This document shows, piece after piece, positions 35,045-44,234 of a stretch of 64,000 nt of DNA. The notes under the pieces were generated by a model. That model ran no database searches. It was not told the DNA's origin and saw only the letters and a list, made by a program, of their open reading frames with translations. Both the position numbers and the translations under genes were made by a program. The first letter of the stretch is position 1; each line of letters starts with the position of its first letter. Source of the stretch: Chloroflexota bacterium (GTDB lineage: Bacteria > Chloroflexota > Ktedonobacteria > Ktedonobacterales > JADMIN01); NCBI GenBank assembly GCA_021323855.1, contig JAJPKE010000002.1, positions 40,928 to 104,927 on the forward strand. Reading direction: 5' to 3'.

Positions 35045-35539
35045 TCATGAACGTTCATGTGCGAGGAACGTCCGCACGAGGGAAAGCGCCGCAATAGCGC
35101 GAGCGTCGCGTAGCTGTCCGCTGGCGATCAGCGCATCACAGGCCGCTAGCGGCACCTGCACCACTTCTATCGCGCTTTTCTCGTCGCCATCCAGCTTGCT
35201 GAGAACGAGATTGCGCCCCAGATATAGGTACGTTCGTACCGCCAGATACTTTGACCAGGGCCAGACCTCGCCAAGAAAATCGAGTTGCAACGCTTTATAG
35301 CCAATCTCTTCTTGCAACTCGCGGTTGGCGGTTTCAGCGTGCGGCTCATCCGGCTCGACCGCCCCACCAGGGAGAATCAGCGCGGGCTGCCCGAACGCGG
35401 CGGACTGTTCGCGGGCGAAGAGGACCACGTTTTCGGTGGTCAGTGCTACGACGAGCGCCTCATTATTGGATGGTTGTATATATTCTTCGCCGTCCGCATC
35501 TTTCTCAAGGGAAAACCATTTACTTTCGGCGAAGGTCAT
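35045..35539 (-). CDS. Nudix hydrolase, ADP-ribose pyrophosphatase-like
   Basis: A 164-residue Nudix protein whose layout (N-terminal strand-rich region, then Nudix box, then EVWPWSKYLAVRTYLYLGRN) matches ADP-sugar/ADP-ribose pyrophosphatases. The box GGAVEPDEPHAETANRELQE ending in EIG fits the consensus. A 14-bp palindrome (35046-35059) overlaps its last codons. It lies after the sarcosine oxidase-like gene on the same strand with a 23-bp gap, so co-transcription is likely. Confidence 0.88.
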   Translation of the reverse strand: MTFAESKWFSLEKDADGEEYIQPSNNEALVVALTTENVVLFAREQSAAFGQPALILPGGAVEPDEPHAETANRELQEEIGYKALQLDFLGEVWPWSKYLAVRTYLYLGRNLVLSKLDGDEKSAIEVVQVPLAACDALIASGQLRDARAIAALSLVRTFLAHERS

Positions 35540-35562
35540 TCAGTTACCTCATTTCTATTTTT

Positions 35563-36717
35563 TCAATGCCCTGAAGATTGCGAGAAGCGCGAAAGGCGGA
35601 AACTATCGAGCGGGAACGCAGGCTCTTCGTCAAAGGTGAGCGCCGCCAGCAGTTCACCGATCAACACACCGAACTTGAAGCCATGCCCGGAGAAGCCGCT
35701 GCCGATGATGATGCGGTCGCTGCCAGGATACTTGTCTAAAATGAAGTCCTCATCGGGTGTCATATCATACATGCAGCAATCTACAGCCACCAGCTTGCCA
35801 CGGCTGGCCGAGGGGATGACGCGCAGCATGAAGCGTTGCAGCGCCTCGATATCCTCTTCGTCCGGCCCGTAGGGAACATTGGGGTTGGCAGGAATGCTCC
35901 TGCCATCCGAGCCGATCTTGAACCAGCCTGGCCCTTGCATCGGAAATCCGTAGGCTTCAGCCCCCGCGAGAAAGACCGGAAATGTGCCGGGGTTGAAGAA
36001 CTCTGGCCGCAGCCCCTCGACATAGCACACCTGGCCGCGCACTGGCCGCACCGGCAATGCTAGCTCTGGCACCACATCATGAATCCAGGGGCCAGCAGTG
36101 ACGACGACCCGGTCGGCGGTCAACTGGGAGCCATCCTGCAAGACGACGCCTGCGCGCTCGCCCTTCTGGAAGACGCGACTAACACGCACACCCTCGCGCA
36201 GTGTGCCGCCGCGCGCCCGCAGCCGGTCCGCCAGCGCATGCACACATTCGCTGGCGTGGAGCATGCCGCCGCTGGCATTGTAGGTGATGGCGTCATATTC
36301 ATAGACGCGGAACTGCGGAAATGCGCGCAGGCATTGCTGGCGCGTCAACTGCACGACTGGCAACCCCTCGTCGTACATGACCTGATAGCCAGGGAGCGTG
36401 TAGCCGTCGTCGGCATGGCCCAGCGTCAGCACGCCTGCTTCGGTGTAGAGATAGCGCCCGGTCTCCGCCGCCAGTTCCTTCCACATGTGCAGGCTGCGTC
36501 TCACCATTTTGGTGTAGAGCGCCTTCGCGCCGTATTCATGGCGGATGGCGCGCGAGTAGCCATGCGACGAGGCCCAGTCATGTGCAATCGTGTAGCGTTC
36601 CAGCACCGTGACATCAGCGCCACGCGCCGCCAGCGCGCAGGCCGTTGCCATGCCGATGACGCCGCCGCCAACGACGAGCGCCGAAGAGTTGTGACCAGTG
36701 GGCTGCACAGAGTGCAT
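35563..36717 (-). CDS. Monomeric sarcosine oxidase-like FAD oxidase
   Basis: A 384-residue amine oxidase of the MSOX/N-methyltryptophan oxidase (DAO) family. The FAD motif is SALVVGGGVIGMATACALAA. ASSHGYSRAIRHEYGAKALY corresponds to the conserved active-site/FAD segment after it. CCMYDMTPDEDFILDKYPGS contains C315, matching in position the cysteine that links FAD covalently in monomeric sarcosine oxidase. IIIGSGFSGHGFKFGVLIGE is the C-terminal FAD contact. AGGAGAAGAATTC gives a strong start. The substrate is probably a secondary N-methyl amino acid; the exact one is unknown. Confidence 0.9.
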   Translation of the reverse strand: MHSVQPTGHNSSALVVGGGVIGMATACALAARGADVTVLERYTIAHDWASSHGYSRAIRHEYGAKALYTKMVRRSLHMWKELAAETGRYLYTEAGVLTLGHADDGYTLPGYQVMYDEGLPVVQLTRQQCLRAFPQFRVYEYDAITYNASGGMLHASECVHALADRLRARGGTLREGVRVSRVFQKGERAGVVLQDGSQLTADRVVVTAGPWIHDVVPELALPVRPVRGQVCYVEGLRPEFFNPGTFPVFLAGAEAYGFPMQGPGWFKIGSDGRSIPANPNVPYGPDEEDIEALQRFMLRVIPSASRGKLVAVDCCMYDMTPDEDFILDKYPGSDRIIIGSGFSGHGFKFGVLIGELLAALTFDEEPAFPLDSFRLSRFSQSSGH

Positions 36718-36852
36718 ATGAATTCTTCTCCTATGGCGTATTCAGTGTGTTCAGTATACTCGTTCTGCGCGCACGTTGCTCTCGATGTCCTCAGTGTTCT
36801 CAGTGTTCTCATTAGCGTCCTCATCAAAAATGAGGAATATGCGAAGCCCCTC

Positions 36853-36881
36853 TTGACAAACGCAAGTGCTTCTGGCATAAT
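36853..36881 (+). promoter_or_regulatory. Strong promoter of the LacI-controlled sugar operon
   Basis: TTGACA (36853-36858), a 17-bp spacer and CATAAT (36876-36881): 11 of 12 consensus positions. The operator palindromes begin 11 bp after the -10 box. Confidence 0.85.
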
Positions 36882-36891
36882 TGCTTGCAAT

Positions 36892-36913
36892 CGCTTCCGG
36901 AAGCGCTTCCGGA
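36892..36913 (+). promoter_or_regulatory. LacI-family operator (overlapping palindromes)
   Basis: CGCTTCCGGAAGCG (36892-36905) and GGAAGCGCTTCC (36899-36910) are two overlapping perfect palindromes with the central CG typical of LacI-family operators. They sit at about +4 to +25 of the predicted transcript, ideal for repression. The adjacent LacI regulator is the natural candidate to bind. Confidence 0.8.
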
Positions 36914-36967
36914 ATCCCGCCCGGAATCGTTCACAAAATCGTCGTCTCACCGATGGGGGGTGGCGCG

Positions 36968-38074
36968 TTGGCAAAGAAACCGACGATTGAGGATATCGCG
37001 CGGCTGGCGGGCGTTTCTCGCACCACCGTGTCGCGCGTCTTGAATCATCGCCCTGATGTTGACCGCGAAACCCGCGAACATGTCTTGCGGGTTATCGAGG
37101 AGCAGCGGTATGTTCCCAGTCTGGCGGCCTCCGGTCTTGCCGGTGGGCATAATCGCCTGATCGGTATGCTGCTGCCAGTGTTTACGTGGCCCACCGTTCC
37201 AGACCTCGTGCGCGGCATCACGGATCTACTCAAGCAGACGCCATATGAACTCGTTCTCTATACCTTTAACGATGAAGACCTGCATCGGGATCGCCGCGAG
37301 GTGGTCAATCGTCTGCTGGCAACCCAATTGACTGCTGGGATACTTGGCGTCTTCCCTGGCGGATTGGCGGACCAGCTCACCGAACTGTATAGGCAGGGCG
37401 TTCCGGTTGTCATCATTGATGACCAGCAGGAGCAGGTCACGCCGTGGATCTGCGCCGATAATGTGACTGGCGCTTACGAGGCAGTGCGCCATCTCCTACA
37501 CCTCGGCCACCGGCGTATCGCGCATATCCAGGGGCCAGGCGAGTATCTCGTCTCGCACGAACGTCACCAGGGTTACGTGCGCGCGCTCGAAGAAGCCGGT
37601 ATTACGCCCGACCCCACGCTCATCCTGGAAGGGGATTTCCTTCCACAGTCCGGCTATGTTGCGGCGCAGCGGCTCTTCGATCTGCCACAGGAGCAGCGAC
37701 CATCCGCTATCTTCGCCTCCGCCGACCAGATGGCTTACGGGGTATTGCGGGCGGCGGAAGAGCGTGGCATCGCCGTGCCGCAGGACCTCGCGCTCGTCGG
37801 TTTCGATGATGATGCGCCATCGGCGCATGTGCAGCCGCCGCTGACCACTGTGCGGCAGCCGTCGTTCGAGATGGGACAGCGCGGCATCGAACTTCTGCTG
37901 TCAATGGTATCCGCTGCTCAGGAACCTGCCTATGATGAGCCGGTCATCCTGGGCAAATCCCGTCGAGCGGATAGCAGTATCCAACCGCCAGCTCGTATCG
38001 AACTTCCTACCACCCTGATCGTACGCGCATCCTGTGGAGCAAGCTACCACGTCTCAGAGGCAAACCGCTCGTGA
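36968..38074 (+). CDS. LacI-family transcriptional repressor
   Basis: A 368-residue regulator. TTG at 36968 is chosen as start: it gives (M)AKKPTIEDIARLAGVSRTT, the exact family N-terminus, with GGGGGGT seven bases before it. The HTH and hinge are SRTTVSRVLNHRPDVDRETR and SLAASGLAGGHNRLIGMLLP. The periplasmic-binding-like effector domain follows (IFASADQMAYGVLRAAEERG, LVGFDDDAPSAHVQPPLTTV). It heads the sugar uptake operon and probably represses it, including itself, through the palindromes at 36892-36913. The inducer is probably the imported sugar. Confidence 0.93.
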   Translation: MAKKPTIEDIARLAGVSRTTVSRVLNHRPDVDRETREHVLRVIEEQRYVPSLAASGLAGGHNRLIGMLLPVFTWPTVPDLVRGITDLLKQTPYELVLYTFNDEDLHRDRREVVNRLLATQLTAGILGVFPGGLADQLTELYRQGVPVVIIDDQQEQVTPWICADNVTGAYEAVRHLLHLGHRRIAHIQGPGEYLVSHERHQGYVRALEEAGITPDPTLILEGDFLPQSGYVAAQRLFDLPQEQRPSAIFASADQMAYGVLRAAEERGIAVPQDLALVGFDDDAPSAHVQPPLTTVRQPSFEMGQRGIELLLSMVSAAQEPAYDEPVILGKSRRADSSIQPPARIELPTTLIVRASCGASYHVSEANRS

Positions 38075-38103
38075 GGGCACAATCCAACGATGGAGGCTTC
38101 CAG

Positions 38104-39792
38104 ATGATTTCAGCAATTCATCATCCACGCTTCGCCCGGCACACCAGGATGGGAGCAACAACGCTGTTGCTCCTGGCGTCCCTTGCGATGGTCCTCGCCG
38201 CCTGTAATGGCACGGCCAAACATGGTCCACGCCACAACTTTTTGACGATTGTAGCCAACGCATCGGGTGACTACACGCAGAACTTCAATCCGTACAACAC
38301 GGCGAACATCACTACCTCGCAGGGGGTGGTCTACGAAACGCTGCTCTTCTTCAATCGCCAGGATGGGTCCATCAATCCCTGGCTGGCCACCAGCTATCAA
38401 TTCTCAAGCGATCTGACCCAGATCACCTTCACCATTCGCCAGGGCGTCAAGTGGTCCGATGGTCAGCCGATGACCAGCGCCGATGTCGCTTTCACGCTGA
38501 ATCTGCTCAAAAAATATCCGGCGATGGATGTCAACGGCCTGTGGCAACAGCTTACCAGTGTAACGGCTCCGGACCCGATGACGGTGGTGGTCAAGCTCAG
38601 TGGGCCGTTCACGCCGATTCTTTGGTACCTCGGCGGGCAGACCTGGATACTGCCGCAACATATCTGGCAGAGCGTTGGCGATGGCAGCCAGTATGCGGAC
38701 CCCAACCCGGTCGGTACGGGACCGTATATGCTCAAATCGTTTACGCCGCAATTGATCGTCATGACCAAGAATCCCTATTTCTGGCAGCCGGGCGAGCCAA
38801 AGGTGACGGAACTGCACTATCCAGCCTTCGACTCCAACACCAGCGCAGAACTGGCGATGGACGAGGGCAGTGTTGACTGGGCGGGCATTTATACCGCAGA
38901 CATCCACAAGACGTTCATCAACCGTGACCCGGCGCACAACTATTACTGGTTCCCGCCAAGCGATATCCTGATGCTCTTCGTGAACACAACGAAGTATCCG
39001 CTCAACCTGGTGCCGGTGCGCAAAGCCATCAGCGACGCTATTGACCGCAGCAAGCTCTCCAAGATAGCGGAGAGTGGCTATGAGCCGGTCGCCAGCCCAA
39101 CCGGCCTGGTGTTGCCGTATGACCAGAAATACCTTGACCCGCAGTATCAGGGTCTCCAGTTCACGTTGGATCTCAACGCGGCGGCGCAGGAACTTCAGAG
39201 CGTTGGTTTCACCAAAGGGCCGGATGGCATCTATGCCGACAAGAATGGCAAGAAGCTGTCGCTCAACCTGGATGTTGTCTCCAGCTTCACGGACTGGGTG
39301 AGTGGTTCGCAGATCATCGCCAGCAACCTCAAGACGCTGGGTATTGATGTACATATCAACACCATCTCGCAGGACGCCTGGACGAACAATCTGACGGTGG
39401 GCAGCTTCGACCTTTCGATGTGCTGGACCAATCCTGGCCCGACGCCGTACTTCATCTTCGATGCGCTGCTGCGCAGCACGAACTCGGCGCCCATCGGCCA
39501 GCAGGCCAGCTCGAACTATGAACGCTGGATGGACCCGACCACCGATCACCTGCTCGATCAGTTTGCGCAGTCCAATGATCTGGCGACGCAGCAACAGGCG
39601 ATGGCCGGCATCGAGCAGATCATGGTCAATGACCTGCCCAGCATCCCGTTGCTTAACGAGCCGTACTGGTATGAGTACACCACCACCAGCTACACCGGCT
39701 GGCCGGATCCAAAGCATGCCTATGCTGAGCCGTCGCCGTTCTCCTATCCAGACGATGAGGTGGTGCTGCTGCATCTCCAACCAGTAAGCTGA
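38104..39792 (+). CDS. ABC transporter substrate-binding lipoprotein (family 5)
   Basis: A 562-residue extracytoplasmic binding protein of the peptide/nickel/oligosaccharide family 5. A lipoprotein signal spans residues 17-34 with lipobox LAAC (C34). Family segments are VVYETLLFFNRQDGSINPWL, YQFSSDLTQITFTIRQGVKW, GTGPYMLKSFTP, and VRKAISDAIDRSKLSKIAES. ATG at 38104 has GGAGGCTTCCAG upstream. The neighbouring GH4 enzyme and sugar kinase suggest the ligand is an oligosaccharide, not a peptide, as for cellobiose-type family 5 proteins in Thermotoga. Confidence 0.93.
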   Translation: MISAIHHPRFARHTRMGATTLLLLASLAMVLAACNGTAKHGPRHNFLTIVANASGDYTQNFNPYNTANITTSQGVVYETLLFFNRQDGSINPWLATSYQFSSDLTQITFTIRQGVKWSDGQPMTSADVAFTLNLLKKYPAMDVNGLWQQLTSVTAPDPMTVVVKLSGPFTPILWYLGGQTWILPQHIWQSVGDGSQYADPNPVGTGPYMLKSFTPQLIVMTKNPYFWQPGEPKVTELHYPAFDSNTSAELAMDEGSVDWAGIYTADIHKTFINRDPAHNYYWFPPSDILMLFVNTTKYPLNLVPVRKAISDAIDRSKLSKIAESGYEPVASPTGLVLPYDQKYLDPQYQGLQFTLDLNAAAQELQSVGFTKGPDGIYADKNGKKLSLNLDVVSSFTDWVSGSQIIASNLKTLGIDVHINTISQDAWTNNLTVGSFDLSMCWTNPGPTPYFIFDALLRSTNSAPIGQQASSNYERWMDPTTDHLLDQFAQSNDLATQQQAMAGIEQIMVNDLPSIPLLNEPYWYEYTTTSYTGWPDPKHAYAEPSPFSYPDDEVVLLHLQPVS

Positions 39793-39909
39793 TCGTTCGT
39801 GTTGTCTCGCGCAGTGCGGAAGGGTTGCGCGCGTGGCTCTTCCGCACTGCCACTCATTATTCGATATCACCCGACATCGCCAGACAACAACTCGACGAGG
39901 AGGATCGGG

Positions 39910-40899
39910 ATGCGCCACCTGTTACGACGCCTGGCCTTTTACCTGGTCGCGCTCTGGGCCGCCGTTACTCTCAACTTTTTGATACCGCGCCTTGCACCCG
40001 GCAATCCCGCCCAGGCGATGCTCTTCCGGCTGAAGGGAAAGGCGTCGCCACAGGCGATACACGCCATCAACATCTTGCTGGGGATCAATACCCATGACTC
40101 TTTGCTTGCCCAATACGGGCAGTATCTCAATAACCTGCTGCATGGCAATCTTGGCGTCTCGATTACCTACCTGCCTACGCCTGTCTCGCAGGTGATCGCC
40201 CAGGATTTGCCCTGGACGCTGGTCCTGGTGGGGGTGACGCTGGTCATTAGCTTCGTCGTCGGCACACTGCTCGGCGCGCTCGTCGCCTGGCGCCACGGCT
40301 CCAAGCTGGATACAATTCTGCCGCCGGTGTTCACTTTTCTTTCTGCCATTCCCTATTTCTGGCTGGCGCTGATCTTCCTCTATTTCTTCGCGTTTTACTA
40401 CAACTGGTTTCCCACCTATGGCGGTTATGACGCCGACACGACGGTTCCGGGGTGGAGTCCTGATTTTCTGCTCAGTGCCCTGCAACATGCCATTCTGCCA
40501 GCCATCACCATCATCATCGGCTCTATCGCCGGCTGGATACTCGGCATGCGCAATACGATGATTACCACGCTCTCGGAAGACTATGTGCTGATGGCCGAGG
40601 CCAAAGGGCTGCCGGAGCGGCGCATCATGCTGACCTATGCCGCGCGCAACGCGATTCTGCCGAACATTACCAGCTTTGCGCTCTCGCTGGGGTTCGTCGT
40701 CAGCGGCGCGCTACTAACGGAAATCGTCTTCTCCTATCCAGGTATCGGCTTCGCCCTGCTGCAAGCGGTGGATAATCTGGATTATCCACTGATGGAAGGC
40801 ATCTTCCTGCTGATCGTTGTCGCCGTGTTGGTGGCGAATTTTCTGGCTGATCTGGCGTATGTCGTTCTCGATCCGCGTGTGCGCCACGAAAGGGGCTAG
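39910..40899 (+). CDS. ABC transporter permease (DppB/OppB type)
   Basis: A 329-residue inner-membrane permease with six helices. It opens MRHLLRRLAFYLVALWAAVT and has the LIPRLAPGNPAQAML segment and HGNLGVSITYLPTPVSQVIA typical of DppB-like proteins. The EAA coupling loop is DYVLMAEAKGLPERRIMLTY, and LLTEIVFSYPGIGFALLQAV ends the core. ATG at 39910 follows GAGGAGGATCGGG; the longer frame from 39799 is not conserved. It pairs with the permease immediately downstream. Confidence 0.93.
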   Translation: MRHLLRRLAFYLVALWAAVTLNFLIPRLAPGNPAQAMLFRLKGKASPQAIHAINILLGINTHDSLLAQYGQYLNNLLHGNLGVSITYLPTPVSQVIAQDLPWTLVLVGVTLVISFVVGTLLGALVAWRHGSKLDTILPPVFTFLSAIPYFWLALIFLYFFAFYYNWFPTYGGYDADTTVPGWSPDFLLSALQHAILPAITIIIGSIAGWILGMRNTMITTLSEDYVLMAEAKGLPERRIMLTYAARNAILPNITSFALSLGFVVSGALLTEIVFSYPGIGFALLQAVDNLDYPLMEGIFLLIVVAVLVANFLADLAYVVLDPRVRHERG

Positions 40900-40901
40900 C
40901 G

Positions 40902-41873
40902 ATGGCAGTCATGGAGCAACCCACACCGGCGGTCGCCGGAACACTTGCCGGCAGCGCGCGCGGCATCTGGCGGTTCGTTCTCGCCAATCGCAAAGTGACC
41001 ATCGGCCTGGCGATCATTGGCTTTTTTGTCTTGCTGGCGCTGCTTGGGCCAGTCATCGTTCACCAGGACCCGGCGGCGCTCAGCGAAGACCTGTTGCAGC
41101 CGCCCTCCTCGGCGCACTGGCTAGGTACCACGCCGAGCGGGCAAGATGTCTTTGCGCAGGTGGTCGTTGGCGCGCGTATCTCGATTCTGATGGGCTTTAT
41201 CGTCGGCGCTGTGACAACGATCATCTCTGTGGTGGTTGGTCTGGTCTCCGGTTACCTGGGCGGCGCAATTGACGAACTATTCTCGCTGGTCACGAACGTT
41301 TTCCTGGTGCTGCCCACGCTGCCGCTGGCTATCGTGCTGGCGGCGTACATCAAGTATAAGGGACCGCTAACCATCGGCATCGTCCTCGCCGTCACCGGCT
41401 GGTCCTGGGGCGCGCGCGTGATCCGCTCGCAGACGCTTTCGATGCGCAACCGCGAGTTTGTAGCGGCGGCACGCGCCAGAGGCGAAAGCACCTTCCGCAT
41501 CGTCTTCTTCGAGATATTTCCCAATGAAATTGCCCTGGTCGCGGCGGAACTGCTGGGCACGGTCATCTACTGCATTCTGGCCGAGGCTGGCCTGGAATAC
41601 CTGGGATTTGGCGATCCTAACACGGTAAGCTGGGGAACGATGTTCTATTTCGCGCAGAACGGTGATGCGCTCTTGCTCGGCGCGTGGTGGTGGTTTCTGC
41701 CTCCCGGCATTTGCATTGCGCTCTTGGGGGCAGCGCTGGCGTTGGTCAACTTTGGCATTGATGAGATTGCCAATCCACGCCTGCGCAGGGAGCCACGCCA
41801 GAAACGTTCGCTGCTGAAGGCGGCGCTCGGCGTGCCGCAGACGCCACAGAAGACGCAAGAGGAGGCGGCATAA
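40902..41873 (+). CDS. ABC transporter permease (DppC/OppC type)
   Basis: A 323-residue second permease. It has the DppC-type N-terminus with one helix (NRKVTIGLAIIGFFVLLALL), HWLGTTPSGQDVFAQVVVGA, and VVGLVSGYLGGAIDELFSLV. The EAA loop is REFVAAARARGESTFRIVFF. GLEYLGFGDPNTVSWGTMFY follows. It starts 2 bp after the first permease, and its stop overlaps the next ATPase start by 1 nt. The C-terminal tail (TPQKTQEEAA) is 9-bp-repeat-like. Confidence 0.94.
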   Translation: MAVMEQPTPAVAGTLAGSARGIWRFVLANRKVTIGLAIIGFFVLLALLGPVIVHQDPAALSEDLLQPPSSAHWLGTTPSGQDVFAQVVVGARISILMGFIVGAVTTIISVVVGLVSGYLGGAIDELFSLVTNVFLVLPTLPLAIVLAAYIKYKGPLTIGIVLAVTGWSWGARVIRSQTLSMRNREFVAAARARGESTFRIVFFEIFPNEIALVAAELLGTVIYCILAEAGLEYLGFGDPNTVSWGTMFYFAQNGDALLLGAWWWFLPPGICIALLGAALALVNFGIDEIANPRLRREPRQKRSLLKAALGVPQTPQKTQEEAA

Positions 41874-42985
41874 TGACGACCGGCTCGATCTATAGTTCAT
41901 CCGCCGCCAGCTCAAACATACTGGAAGTCAACCATCTCAGTGTGGAGTATGCTGCCGCCAGCGGCACCGTGTACGCGCTGAGCGATGTCAGCATTTCGCT
42001 GGCGCGTGGGCAAATCCTGGGGCTGGCTGGCGAAAGCGGCAGCGGCAAAACGACTCTTGGCTATGCCATCACACGCTTGCTGCGCGAGCCAGCGGTCATC
42101 ACCGGTGGACAGGTGTTGTACTATCCTTCGGACGCCACGCAGCCGGTGGATGTGCTTCAGCTTACGCCATCGCAGTTGCGCGCCTTCCGTTGGAGCAAGC
42201 TGTCCATCGTCTTTCAGAGCGCGATGAACGCGCTCAATCCAGTGCTGCGCCTGAGTACGCAGATTGACGATGTGCTGCGCGCCCACGAACCACAGATGAG
42301 CGCGCAGCAGCGGCGTGAACGCGCCCACGAATTACTGCGGCTGGTCGGCATTGCGCCTGACCGCATCAATAGCTATCCGCACGAACTGAGCGGCGGCATG
42401 CGCCAACGCTCGATCATTGCCATTGCCCTGGCGCTCTCGCCGGAGATCATCATCATGGATGAGCCGACGACGGCGCTCGATGTTGTCGTGCAGCGGGAAA
42501 TCTTGACGGAGATTGTGCGGCTGCGCGAGAAGCTGAACTTCTCGGTCATCTTCATCACGCATGACCTCTCCTTGCTGCTGGAACTAGCCGATAAGATTGC
42601 GATTATGTACGCCGGGCGCGTCGTGGAAACGGCGACCTGCCGCGAGTTGCAGCGCCAGCCGCGCCATCCTTATAGCTATGGCATGCTGCATTCATTTCCC
42701 ACGCTGCGCGGACCGCGCCACCGCATGACGGGTATCCCCGGCTCGCCGCCGGACCTGCGCGATATCCCGCCAGGGTGCGCCTTTCATCCACGCTGCCCAC
42801 TCGCCTATGAGTCGTGCAGCACAATCATGCCAACGCTGCGGCGCTCCGCCGAAGAAACACCGGACCAGCTCGTCTCATGCCATCTCTATGATGTGGCGCT
42901 CTCGTCAGAGCGTGTGCCAACCAACGCTGACTTCGCCACCAGTTACGAAGCCGCCTATGCGCAGTCTACTTTCAGGCGGCGATGA
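41873..42985 (+). CDS. ABC transporter ATP-binding protein (DppD/OppD type)
   Basis: A 370-residue ATPase. Walker A is LAGESGSGKTTLGYAI, the signature HELSGGMRQRSIIAIALALS, Walker B EIIIMDEPTTALDVV and the switch histidine in VIFITHDLSLLLELA. The C-terminal oligopeptide-transporter domain has PPGCAFHPRCPLAYESC, a cysteine-rich motif that binds an Fe-S cluster in some OppD/DppD proteins. It overlaps both neighbours by a few bases. Confidence 0.95.
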   Translation: MTTGSIYSSSAASSNILEVNHLSVEYAAASGTVYALSDVSISLARGQILGLAGESGSGKTTLGYAITRLLREPAVITGGQVLYYPSDATQPVDVLQLTPSQLRAFRWSKLSIVFQSAMNALNPVLRLSTQIDDVLRAHEPQMSAQQRRERAHELLRLVGIAPDRINSYPHELSGGMRQRSIIAIALALSPEIIIMDEPTTALDVVVQREILTEIVRLREKLNFSVIFITHDLSLLLELADKIAIMYAGRVVETATCRELQRQPRHPYSYGMLHSFPTLRGPRHRMTGIPGSPPDLRDIPPGCAFHPRCPLAYESCSTIMPTLRRSAEETPDQLVSCHLYDVALSSERVPTNADFATSYEAAYAQSTFRRR

Positions 42986-44199
42986 GGCAAGCGAGACATG
43001 CGGGAGAAAGCGATAACGCGCATATGAACACCGATTACCTGAATGCAGATGCTATGACCCAGGCTGCCTCGTCAACTAAACCTTCCGATGAGATGGCGTA
43101 TACACCGCCGACTGGCCAGCCGGTGTTGGAGACGATCCATCTGCGCAAATATTTCCCGTTGCGCCAGTTCAAGATCACTGGGCCGCGTAGTGTCGTACAT
43201 GCTGTGGAAGACGCCAATCTCGCGCTCTATCCGGGGCGGGCGCTGGCGCTGGTTGGCGAAAGCGGCAGCGGTAAAAGCACCATCGCGCGCATGCTGGCAC
43301 GGCTCTACGAGCCAACTTCTGGCAGCATCAATTTTGCGGGCCAGCCAGTCAGGTTGGGTAGCGGCGCAGGTCTGCATGCCTATCGCCGCCAGGTGCAGAT
43401 GATCTTTCAGGACCCGTTCTCTTCGCTCAACCCTATTCATAGCGTGCGTTATCATCTGAGCCGCCCGCTACGGCTCTATGGCCATGTGCATTCGCGCCGC
43501 GAAGAGACACAACAGATATTGGCGCTGCTGGACCGGGTGAGCCTGAGTCCTGCCGAACAGTTCATCCAAAAATATCCGCATCAACTGAGCGGCGGGCAAC
43601 GGCAGCGTATCGCCATCGCGCAGGCGTTGGCGGTGCGGCCAAAGGTGGTGCTGGCGGATGAGCCGGTTTCGATGCTGGACGTTTCGATTCGCCTCGATGT
43701 GCTGAACCTCTTGCTGCGCCTCAAAGAAGAAGAACAACTGGCGCTGCTCTTCATCACGCACGACATCGCCAGCGCACGCTACTTCGCCGAAGACACGATG
43801 GTGATGTACGCCGGGCAGACGATGGAAGGCGGGCCAAGTGATGAAGTTATCCTGGCGCCCAAGCACCCCTATACGCAGTTGTTGATTTCCGCCGCGCCCG
43901 ACCCGGACCGTATCGAGTCCGAAAATGCCGGTATGCCGGAGTTGTCGGCGCGCGGAGAGATTCCCAGCCTCATCAATCCACCCAGCGGTTGCCGCTTCCA
44001 TCCACGCTGCCCGCATGCCATGCCCATTTGCCGCGAGCGGTTTCCGGGACGCACAGCGCTTGGCGGCGGCCACTGGACCCACTGCTTTCTGTACGGCGAG
44101 GGGAACACGAGCGATAGCGCGCACGACGCTGTGGCAACGGCATCTGCTCATACTTCGCCTTCTTCGCCGCCAGCGCCAACCATTTTACCCAACCAATAA
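42982..44199 (+). CDS. ABC transporter ATP-binding protein (DppF/OppF type)
   Basis: A 405-residue second ATPase. Walker A is [16 protein letters not shown], the signature [19 protein letters not shown], Walker [16 protein letters not shown], followed by [17 protein letters not shown]-terminal [18 protein letters not shown] cysteine motif mirrors the partner ATPase. The ATG overlaps the previous stop (ATGA); a methionine at 43024 is an alternative. The tail after about residue 378 is Ser/Pro/Thr/Ala-rich and carries a 9-bp-like repeat. Confidence 0.94.
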   Translation: MRQARHAGESDNAHMNTDYLNADAMTQAASSTKPSDEMAYTPPTGQPVLETIHLRKYFPLRQFKITGPRSVVHAVEDANLALYPGRALALVGESGSGKSTIARMLARLYEPTSGSINFAGQPVRLGSGAGLHAYRRQVQMIFQDPFSSLNPIHSVRYHLSRPLRLYGHVHSRREETQQILALLDRVSLSPAEQFIQKYPHQLSGGQRQRIAIAQALAVRPKVVLADEPVSMLDVSIRLDVLNLLLRLKEEEQLALLFITHDIASARYFAEDTMVMYAGQTMEGGPSDEVILAPKHPYTQLLISAAPDPDRIESENAGMPELSARGEIPSLINPPSGCRFHPRCPHAMPICRERFPGRTALGGGHWTHCFLYGEGNTSDSAHDAVATASAHTSPSSPPAPTILPNQ

Positions 44200-44234
44200 C
44201 GCAAAAGATCAATAGACAGGAGCATCGGTTTCTC

